Shown here piece by piece: positions 1 to 5,049 of a DNA stretch of 14,384 bases (position 1 is its first letter; the number at the start of each line of letters is the position of its first letter). A program made the position numbers and the translations under genes. The stretch is from Frankiales bacterium (GTDB lineage Bacteria > Actinomycetota > Actinomycetes > Mycobacteriales > SCTD01): positions 1 to 14,384 of the forward strand of contig JAOPVD010000203.1 of the NCBI GenBank assembly GCA_025966295.1. Direction: 5' to 3'. A model generated the notes under the pieces. That model saw nothing but the letters and a program-made list of their open reading frames with translations. It was not told the DNA's origin and made no database searches.

Positions 1-363
1 CGCCGGCGCGGGCAGCCCACCGGCCGCGGCCGCGCCGAGCACGAGGGCGAGGCAGCCGGCGCCGGCCAGCGTCAGCTGCAGCGGGAGCGCCCAGCCCCGG
101 ACGCGCCACGAGACCGCCTTCTGGCCCACCGGTACGGCGACCGGGAGGACCCGGGTGTCCGCGGCCAGGCCGCCCTCGAGCATCGCGGCGAGCGCGGCGC
201 TGGGAGCCGGTGCCGGCCCGTCGGCCAGCGCCAGCAGCTCGCCGACGAAGGCGCTCAGCTCGGGCTCACCGGGGACGGCGCGACCCTGGAGCAGGCCGTC
301 GGCCGCCCGGTCGTCGAGGTCCCGGGAGGAGGTCACGTCCCTGTCATCGTCGAAGCGGCTCAC
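1..363 (-). CDS. Membrane protein coupled to the sigma factor, candidate anti-sigma factor (partial, C-terminus off the left edge)
   Basis: The reading frame starts at GTG 363-361, stays open to base 1 (121 codons) and has no stop in the window. The start overlaps the sigma-factor stop in a GTGA tetranucleotide, so the two are very likely translationally coupled. The first ~85 residues are soluble, acidic and Ala/Leu-rich. A hydrophobic segment at about residues 92-115 looks like one membrane span, preceded by WRVRGW. A soluble N-terminal domain followed by one TM helix, encoded directly after an ECF sigma factor, is the usual anti-sigma layout. I see no HxxxCxxC zinc-anti-sigma motif, so it would be a non-ZAS type. 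The anti-sigma role is inferred from position and topology, not from a recognised domain. Confidence 0.72.
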   Translation of the reverse strand, partial: MSRFDDDRDVTSSRDLDDRAADGLLQGRAVPGEPELSAFVGELLALADGPAPAPSAALAAMLEGGLAADTRVLPVAVPVGQKAVSWRVRGWALPLQLTLAGAGCLALVLGAAAAGGLPAPA

Positions 364-941
364 AGGGTTACTCCGTCGGTCAGGCCGTCGGTGTCGCCGA
401 CGCTCTCCTGCTCCAGGCTGCGGCGCAACGCCAGCAGCCCGCGGCGCTGCAGCTGCTTGACGGCGCCGGCCGACTTGCCGAGCGTCTCGGCCACCTGGTC
501 GACGGTCAGGTCGCCCAGGACCCGCAGCACCAGCACGTCCCGCTGGTCGGGCGCGAGGGCGTCCAGCAACCGCCGTACCCGCTCGGTCTGCAGCCCGACG
601 AGGGCGTCGTCCTCGGAGGAGGGCGCCGTGCGGACGTCGGTGGCGGGGTCGTACTGCCGGGGTGGCTCGCGCCGGCTGCGCCTGCGCAGGTCGTCGACGA
701 GCCGGGCGTGCGCCACCGAGAAGGTGAACGTCCGCAGCCCGGCGGCGCCGCCGGTGACAGTGGCCAGCCGCGGGAACACCGTGAGGAAGACCTCGCTGGT
801 GAGGTCCTCGGGCTCGGCGGCGCCGCGCGTCCGCAGGTAGCTGAGCACCCGTGGGGCGAGCTGGTCGTAGACAGCACGAAGCGCCCAGGCCTGGCCGGCC
901 TGGGCGGCAGGGAGGACGTCCTCCAAGAGCTGGTCGCTCAC
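360..941 (-). CDS. ECF-type sigma-70 family RNA polymerase sigma factor
   Basis: The product is a 193-residue sigma factor with only regions 2 and 4, directing RNA polymerase to a small promoter set. Region 2 spans about residues 18-90, with the LTSEVFLTVFPRL core and a basic HARLVDDLRRRSRR promoter-melting segment. Region 4 spans about 120-172 (LAPDQRDVLVLRVLGDLT, then the helix-turn-helix VDQVAETLGKSAGAVKQLQ). I chose GTG 941-939 because AGGAG lies 5 nt upstream; the frame also opens at GTG 956, but that codon has no ribosome site. The downstream membrane-protein gene overlaps the stop by 4 nt. Upstream lies a 13-bp hairpin (958-989) and then the His-rich protein gene on the same strand. 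I cannot assign an ECF subgroup. Confidence 0.93.
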   Translation of the reverse strand: MSDQLLEDVLPAAQAGQAWALRAVYDQLAPRVLSYLRTRGAAEPEDLTSEVFLTVFPRLATVTGGAAGLRTFTFSVAHARLVDDLRRRSRREPPRQYDPATDVRTAPSSEDDALVGLQTERVRRLLDALAPDQRDVLVLRVLGDLTVDQVAETLGKSAGAVKQLQRRGLLALRRSLEQESVGDTDGLTDGVTL

Positions 942-957
942 ACGTGCTCCTGGCACC

Positions 958-989
958 GACGGGCGGGCCCAGGGTCGGGCCCGCCCGTC
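958..989 (-). terminator. 13-bp perfect GC hairpin between the His-rich protein gene and the sigma-factor gene
   Basis: Arms 958-970 (GACGGGCGGGCCC) and 977-989 pair perfectly around a 6-nt loop. The hairpin begins 15 nt after the stop of the gene ending at 1005 and ends 6 nt before the AGGAG of the sigma gene. It has no U-tract, like the larger hairpin at 4992-5035. It could be a terminator, a partial attenuator, or an RNA-processing barrier lowering sigma expression relative to the upstream gene. Confidence 0.65.
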
Positions 990-1004
990 AGTGTGCCTGA
1001 GACC

Positions 1005-1607
1005 TCAGTCGTCGGAGCCGTTTCCGCCGCGCTTGTCGCCGCTCTGGCGGTCGCCGCGGTTGTCCTTCTTGCCGTCGCGGTGACCGCTCCGGTCGCGCTT
1101 GCTGTCCTCAGCGCTCGCGTCCTGGTGCGCGTTGCCGCGGCCCGGGTGGGTGCCGTCGCGGTGGCTGTCGTCGTGCTTGGCGTCACCGTCGTGGTGGCAG
1201 GCCTTGTGGTGGGCCTTGTGCTTGGCGTGGGCCTTGTGCTCGCGGTCCTGCTCGGCCGCGTCCTCGGCGTCCTCGGTCTCGGGGGTGCAGGTGGGGGACG
1301 CCGCCGGCACCGGGGTGCTCTCGACCGGCTCGGCGCTCTCGCTCGACGCGGCGGTCGGGCTCGCGGTCGGGTCGACCGTCGCCGTCGCCGTCGGGTCGGC
1401 GGTCGCGCTCTCGCTGGCGGTGGGGGTGGGCGTCGCCTCGGTGACGACGACGGCGTCGCCGGCGGCCGGCGGGTCGCTGGGCAGCGCGACGGCCGCACCT
1501 GCGGCCCCCATGCTCACGACGGCCACGCCGCCGACGAAGGCCACCTTCCCGGCGGCGCCGGCGGCGGCGAGCTTGGCGCAGGCCGTGCTGATCAGGTGCT
1601 GGAACAT
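1005..1607 (-). CDS. Exported or membrane-anchored protein with a Ser/Thr/Pro linker and a His/Asp/Lys-rich tail, function unknown
   Basis: The product is 200 residues. I chose ATG 1607 because GGAGGA lies 9 nt upstream; the frame extends 10 codons further, but without a better ribosome site. Residues 18-41 are hydrophobic (AAGKVAFVGGVAVVSMGAAG...) and form a signal anchor or signal peptide. Residues 43-110 are a Thr/Pro/Ser/Ala-rich linker typical of actinobacterial surface proteins. Residues 111-200 are highly charged, with 12 histidines between residues 124 and 176 plus many Asp and Lys, and cysteines at 107 and 137. No enzyme domain is recognisable. The His/Asp content suggests metal binding at the cell surface, but this is inference from composition only. 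It precedes the sigma and putative anti-sigma genes on the same strand, so it may be a target or member of that regulon. Confidence 0.8.
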   Translation of the reverse strand: MFQHLISTACAKLAAAGAAGKVAFVGGVAVVSMGAAGAAVALPSDPPAAGDAVVVTEATPTPTASESATADPTATATVDPTASPTAASSESAEPVESTPVPAASPTCTPETEDAEDAAEQDREHKAHAKHKAHHKACHHDGDAKHDDSHRDGTHPGRGNAHQDASAEDSKRDRSGHRDGKKDNRGDRQSGDKRGGNGSDD

Positions 1608-1638
1608 GGGACGTCGTCCTCCACTTCGGCAGCCCACA

Positions 1639-1685
1639 CACCCACGTGGTGGGTGGCGAGCTTTGCTGACTGCCGTTACCGGCAG
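1639..1685. terminator. Two small hairpins between lexA and the His-rich protein gene
   Basis: Hairpin one is CTGCCG (1670-1675), loop TTAC, CGGCAG (1680-1685). Hairpin two is CACCCAC (1639-1645), loop GTG, GTGGGTG (1649-1655). They lie 78 nt or more downstream of the lexA stop and upstream of the minus-strand gene starting at 1607. They may end lexA transcription or form part of the 5' leader of the next gene. There is no U-tract, so the terminator call is weak. Confidence 0.35.
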
Positions 1686-1762
1686 GTCGCCCTTCTCGGC
1701 GGGGTCACGAGGGTCATCGCCGCAGGGCTCGGGAGGGGTACGGGTTGTTTGGGGGGAACTTC

Positions 1763-2515
1763 TCAGACCTTGCGCAGCACCGTCACGACGCGGCCCAGGA
1801 TGGTCGCCTCGTCGCCGGGGATGGGCTCGTACGCGTCGTTGTGCGGCAGCAGCCAGGCGTGCCCGTCGCGCTTCTTGAAGGTCTTGACGGTGGCCTCGCC
1901 GTCGATCATGGCGGCCACGATGTCGCCGTTGTCGGCGGTCGGCTGCTGCCGCACCACGACCCAGTCGCCGTCGGCGATGGCGGCGTCGATCATCGAGTCG
2001 CCGGCCACCTTGAGCAGGAACAGGGTGCCCTCGCCGACCAGCTCACGGGGCAGCGGGAAGACCTCCTCGACGGCCTGCTCGGCGAGGATCGGGCCGCCGG
2101 CGGCGATCCGGCCGAGGACCGGCACGTACGCCGGCCGGGGGAACGCGGCGTGCTGCGCGCCGTCCTCCAGGCTCGCGTCGGCGCCCGGCATCTCGCTGGG
2201 CAGCCGGACGTCGACCGCCCGCGGCTTGGTGGCGTCGCGGCGCAGGTAGCCCTTCTTCTGCAGCGTGATGAGCTGGTAGGAGACGCTGCTCGTGGAGGCC
2301 AGCCCCACGGCGTCGCCGATCTCCCGGATGGTGGGCGGGAAGCCGCGGCGCTCGACCGACTCGCGGATGAACTCGAGCACCTTGCGCTGCCGGAGCGTCA
2401 GCCCCTCGTCGTCGGCCGGCCCGTCGGGCAGGTTGTGGATCTGCGTGGTCTTGGGCGCGACGCCGGCCTTGCGGCCCGGCTTGGTGCGGGGGGTTCCGGT
2501 CGTCTCGCCAGCCAC
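1763..2515 (-). CDS. lexA: LexA SOS-response repressor (self-cleaving, Ser-Lys dyad)
   Basis: LexA represses SOS genes and is inactivated when RecA filaments trigger its self-cleavage. The 250-residue product has an N-terminal winged helix at about 39-95 (LTLRQRKVLEFIRESVERRG, then the recognition helix TSSVSYQLITLQKKGYLRR). The cleavage site is Ala139-Gly140 in RIAAGGPI. The peptidase domain has the nucleophile Ser174 (VAGDSMIDAAI) and general base Lys211 (GEATVKTFKK), so all catalytic features are present. I chose GTG 2515-2513, with GAGGAG about 7 nt upstream. The frame extends to 2596 but that would run into the SOS box. The 38-residue extension before the helix-turn-helix is usual in actinobacteria. 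The gene diverges from the LysM gene and is presumably autoregulated through the SOS box at 2593-2608. Confidence 0.98.
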   Translation of the reverse strand: MAGETTGTPRTKPGRKAGVAPKTTQIHNLPDGPADDEGLTLRQRKVLEFIRESVERRGFPPTIREIGDAVGLASTSSVSYQLITLQKKGYLRRDATKPRAVDVRLPSEMPGADASLEDGAQHAAFPRPAYVPVLGRIAAGGPILAEQAVEEVFPLPRELVGEGTLFLLKVAGDSMIDAAIADGDWVVVRQQPTADNGDIVAAMIDGEATVKTFKKRDGHAWLLPHNDAYEPIPGDEATILGRVVTVLRKV

Positions 2516-2592
2516 GTGGTGCTCCTCGCCTCGCCAGGGCCGCTCGCCGGCCCAGGAACCGCCCCGGACGCTAGCCCGAGGCGCCGACTTAC

Positions 2593-2608
2593 TCAAACAT
2601 CTGTTCGA
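2593..2608. promoter_or_regulatory. SOS box (LexA operator) proximal to lexA
   Basis: The sequence TCAAACATCTGTTCGA matches the actinobacterial/Gram-positive SOS box TCGAAC-N4-GTTCGA at all but one arm base (A for G at position 3). It lies 78 bp upstream of the lexA start, a position fitting autoregulation. Confidence 0.85.
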
Positions 2609-2661
2609 CGTGTCGTGGATTTTGTCGGAGTGGCCTGTTAGACATTGGCACAGACGTTCGA

Positions 2662-2677
2662 TCGAACCTCCGTTCGA
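2662..2677. promoter_or_regulatory. Perfect SOS box (LexA operator) in front of the LysM gene
   Basis: TCGAACCTCCGTTCGA is a perfect dyad match to TCGAAC-N4-GTTCGA, 23 bp upstream of the LysM start codon. Its left half is also part of a second perfect 12-bp palindrome, GTTCGATCGAAC at 2656-2667. It predicts strong LexA repression of the LysM gene. Confidence 0.92.
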
Positions 2678-2700
2678 CGTGAGAGCCCGAGGAGCCTGCC

Positions 2701-3060
2701 ATGTCCGCCACGATGACCGTCACGGCAACCGCCACCGCGACCCCCAGCACCGCCCGCCCCGGCGCCGTCCGGCTGACGCGGCGCGGTCGGGCCCTGGTGC
2801 TGCTCACCCTGGTGGGGCTGCTGCTCACGGCGTTCGTGGTCGGCCGCGCGGGCAGCTCGCAGGCGGCCACCGAGACCACCACCGCCCGGCCGTACGCGCA
2901 GACCACCGTGCACGCGGGCGAGACGCTCTGGGCGGTCGCGAAGCGCGTCGCCCCGGGTCAGGACCCGCGGGCGGTGGTCCAGCAGCTCCGCGAGCTCAAC
3001 CACCTTGCCAGCGGCGGCATCCAGGCCGGCCAGCAGCTGCTCCTGCCGCACGCCGCCTGA
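2701..3060 (+). CDS. SOS-controlled single-pass membrane protein with LysM domain (Rv2719c/DivS/YneA-type division suppressor)
   Basis: The product has 119 residues: a Thr/Ala-rich cytoplasmic N-terminus, a TM helix at about 31-48 (ALVLLTLVGLLLTAFVVG), a short linker, and a C-terminal LysM peptidoglycan-binding domain at about 67-117 (TVHAGETLWAVAKRV ... LNHLASGGIQAGQQLLLP). GAGGAG lies 6 nt before the ATG. Divergence from lexA plus a perfect SOS box matches the family of SOS-induced division inhibitors: YneA in Bacillus, DivS in Corynebacterium and Rv2719c (ChiZ) in Mycobacterium. The inferred role is to block septation at the envelope until DNA is repaired. No catalytic hydrolase domain is visible beyond LysM. 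Confidence 0.92.
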   Translation: MSATMTVTATATATPSTARPGAVRLTRRGRALVLLTLVGLLLTAFVVGRAGSSQAATETTTARPYAQTTVHAGETLWAVAKRVAPGQDPRAVVQQLRELNHLASGGIQAGQQLLLPHAA

Positions 3061-3095
3061 CCGCCGGCTGAGGCGCCCCGCGCCGCGCCCCTCTG

Positions 3096-3162
3096 GGTGA
3101 TCCACGGAACGCGCGCCGACGTTCCGGGCACCGAAAGCGCGTCGCCGGTTCCGTGGATCACC
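3096..3162. repeat. Inverted repeat with 15-bp perfect arms between convergent genes (bidirectional terminator or REP-like element)
   Basis: Arms GGTGATCCACGGAAC (3096-3110) and GTTCCGTGGATCACC (3148-3162) pair perfectly around a 37-nt loop. The loop has a smaller inner stem, CGACG 3117-3121 with CGTCG 3140-3144. The element sits 35 nt after the LysM stop and 63 nt beyond the stop of the convergent acyltransferase gene, so it could terminate both. The structured loop and non-GC-only arms also fit a dispersed extragenic palindrome. Confidence 0.7.
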
Positions 3163-3170
3163 GGGTCGGC

Positions 3171-3203
3171 GGGGCGGCGGGGCGGTGGCGGGGGCGGCGG
3201 GGG
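3171..3203 (+). other. Putative G-quadruplex motif
   Basis: Four G-runs of 4, 4, 5 and 5 bases start at 3171, 3179, 3190 and 3199, with loops of 4, 7 and 4 nt. This satisfies the common G3+N1-7 quadruplex pattern on the plus strand. It lies 23 bp past the acyltransferase stop, where that gene's template strand is G-rich and its transcript C-rich. Confidence 0.5.
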
Positions 3204-3225
3204 CGGCAGGTGCGGGCCCGCGCGG

Positions 3226-4446
3226 TCAGGCAGCCTGGAGCGCCGGGCTGGCGGGCGCGTGCGCCGGCGCAGGAGCCGTCGCCACCCGGAACCGCCGGCC
3301 GAAGCGCAAGGCCGGCGCCTCCACCAGCACCCACGACACCTGCGTGCAGACCAGCGCGCCGGCGAGGCCGAGCGGCATGCCGGGCCACAGGCCGACCGGG
3401 TGCAGCCAGGTCGCCCACAGGTAGTGCCACAGGTAGAGCCCGTAGGAGCGCTGGCCCAGCCAGACCAGCCACCGCACCGACAGCGCCCGGGACAGCCGGC
3501 CGTGGCCGTCGGCGAGGTAGGGGACGAGCTGCGCCACCGCCAGCCCCAGCAGGGCCGGCAGGACCAGGAACTTGCCGGGGGTGTTGCCGGCCTGCCAGGT
3601 CACGAAGGCCAGCACGACCAGGGCCGCGCCCGCCCGCTGCCCGCCGTACCGGGCGACCCGGCCGACGGCATGCCGCTCGTGCCAGACCAGGGCCGCGAAG
3701 GCGCCGGCGAGCAGCCCGACGGCGCGGGTGTCGGTGCCGAAGTAGATGCGGTTGCGGCCGGCGCCGCCGTCCCAGTGCAGGAACGGCAGGGCGGCCGAGA
3801 CCGCGATCAGGCCCAGGACGAGGGCGAGCCGCCAGCGCCGCCGCAGCACCAGCAGGCCCAGCAGCAGCGCCGGCCAGATCAGGTAGAACTGCTCCTCGAC
3901 CGCGAGCGACCACAGGTGCGACAGCGGCGCCTCCATGCCGCCGTCGACGACGTTCCAGTTGGCCAGGTAGACCAGGGCGACGCCCAGGTCGGTGAGCGCC
4001 TTCGGCACGTCGACGGCCCGGCCGGTGCCGTCCCCGCTCGGGGTGGCGGCCAGCCAGTGCTGGTCGTGGAACAGCAGCAGCAGCACGGTCCACACCGCCA
4101 GCAGGAACAGCAGCGCGGGCAGCAGCCGGCAGGCCCGCCGGGCGTAGAAGCGGGCCACACTCACCCGGCCGTGCACCCGCAGCTCGTCGAGGATCAGCGC
4201 GGTGATGAGGAAGCCGGACAGGCCGAAGAAGACGTCAACGCCGGCCCAGCCGCCGTGCAGCGTGTAGCGGCCGACGAAGTGGAACAGCACGACCAGCACC
4301 ACCGCGACGCCGCGCAGGCCGTCCAACGCGGGGGCGTGCCCGAGCAGGCCGAACCGGGGATGCCGCCGGGGGGCGGTGACCAGGCGGGCCACCGGGGAGG
4401 GCGTGGGCCGGAAGGGCTGGGGGTCCAGCACGGTCGAAGGGCTCAC
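3226..4446 (-). CDS. Acyltransferase family 3 integral membrane protein (OafA/YrhL-like)
   Basis: The 406-residue product carries the acyltransferase-3 signature. The ALDGLRGVAVVLVVLFH block contains the essential His56; DVFFGLSGFLIT follows at 71-82, the basic FYARRACRLLP at 100-110, and SHLWSLAVEEQFYLIWP at 176-192. About ten hydrophobic segments run to residue ~380. Members move acyl groups from a cytoplasmic donor to extracytoplasmic glycans, lipids or antibiotics; the acceptor here cannot be told. There is no C-terminal SGNH domain, so this is the short, TM-only form. The GTG 4446 start has GGGAAG about 10 nt upstream; another GTG follows at codon 6. It lies 47 nt after the peroxidase gene on the same strand and may be co-transcribed with it. 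Confidence 0.93.
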   Translation of the reverse strand: MSPSTVLDPQPFRPTPSPVARLVTAPRRHPRFGLLGHAPALDGLRGVAVVLVVLFHFVGRYTLHGGWAGVDVFFGLSGFLITALILDELRVHGRVSVARFYARRACRLLPALLFLLAVWTVLLLLFHDQHWLAATPSGDGTGRAVDVPKALTDLGVALVYLANWNVVDGGMEAPLSHLWSLAVEEQFYLIWPALLLGLLVLRRRWRLALVLGLIAVSAALPFLHWDGGAGRNRIYFGTDTRAVGLLAGAFAALVWHERHAVGRVARYGGQRAGAALVVLAFVTWQAGNTPGKFLVLPALLGLAVAQLVPYLADGHGRLSRALSVRWLVWLGQRSYGLYLWHYLWATWLHPVGLWPGMPLGLAGALVCTQVSWVLVEAPALRFGRRFRVATAPAPAHAPASPALQAA

Positions 4447-4493
4447 CCCTTCGAGGCTTCCCTGGATGGGGGAGGGTCAACCCCGGCGCGCGC

Positions 4494-4976
4494 TCAGGCG
4501 GGGAGCTGCGCCTCGATCGCGGCCACCAGGGCCGGGTCCTCCGGGTCGGTGCGCGGCCGGAACCGGCCGACGACCTCGCCGGCGGGGGAGACGAGCCACT
4601 TCTCGAAGTTCCACTGCACGTCGCCGCTGGCGCCCTCGGCGTCCGGCGCGGCCGTCAGCGCGGCGAACAGCGGGTGCTGGCCCTCGCCGTTCACCTCGAC
4701 CTTCTCCAGCAGCGGGAACGAGACGCCGTACGTCGCCGAGCAGAACTGCGCGATCTCCTCCGGCGAGCCCGGCTCCTGCCCCATGAACTGGTTGCAGGGG
4801 AAGCCGAGCACCGTGAAGCCCCGCTCGCCGTAGGTCTTCTGCAGCCGCTCCAGGCCCTCGTACTGCGGCGTGAGGCCGCACTTGGAGGCGACGTTCACCA
4901 GCAGCAGGGCCTGGCCGGTCGGCAGCGTCGTCGGCTGGCCGGACAGGGTCGTCAGCGGGATGTCGTAGAGGCTCAT
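4494..4976 (-). CDS. Glutathione peroxidase family thiol peroxidase (CysGPx, likely thioredoxin-dependent)
   Basis: The 160-residue protein is full length for bacterial GPx (BsaA/Gpo). It has the peroxidatic Cys33 in NVASKCGLT, Gln67 in GQEPG, and the Trp122-Asn123 pair in WNFEKW, which complete the catalytic tetrad. Cys79 in IAQFC aligns with the resolving Cys82 of yeast Gpx3, which suggests a 2-Cys enzyme reduced by thioredoxin. Actinobacteria generally lack glutathione, which agrees with that. It would reduce H2O2 and organic or lipid hydroperoxides in the cytoplasm. The ATG at 4976 has only a weak ribosome site (GTAGG about 9 nt upstream), but MSLYDIPL is a typical family N-terminus. Confidence 0.96.
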   Translation of the reverse strand: MSLYDIPLTTLSGQPTTLPTGQALLLVNVASKCGLTPQYEGLERLQKTYGERGFTVLGFPCNQFMGQEPGSPEEIAQFCSATYGVSFPLLEKVEVNGEGQHPLFAALTAAPDAEGASGDVQWNFEKWLVSPAGEVVGRFRPRTDPEDPALVAAIEAQLPA

Positions 4977-4991
4977 GGCGAAAGCCTACGG

Positions 4992-5035
4992 CGGTCCGCC
5001 GGGGCGCCCCGGTCGGGAGGCGCCCCGGCGGACCG
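4992..5035 (-). terminator. 17-bp perfect GC hairpin, terminator of the subtilase gene
   Basis: Arms 4992-5008 and 5019-5035 are perfectly complementary (17 bp, nearly all G/C) around a 10-nt loop. The hairpin begins 14 nt after the subtilase stop at 5050 and ends 15 nt before the peroxidase ATG. No U-tract follows, consistent with the stem-only terminators proposed for actinobacteria. It should insulate the peroxidase gene from subtilase transcription. Confidence 0.82.
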
Positions 5036-5049
5036 GGCGAGAGCGGCCG

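Noticed and set aside
1608..1762. Riboswitch such as ydaO or cobalamin type upstream of the exported His-rich protein gene
   Set aside because: Only two short hairpins are visible; none of the conserved riboswitch core motifs could be recognised.
210..2249. 679-codon plus-strand frame across sigma, His-rich and lexA genes
   Set aside because: It crosses three well-supported minus-strand genes and their hairpin; the peptide is composition-driven.
2516..2596. Longer N-terminus for LexA
   Set aside because: The extension reaches into the SOS box and is not LexA-like; GTG 2515 has a strong ribosome site.
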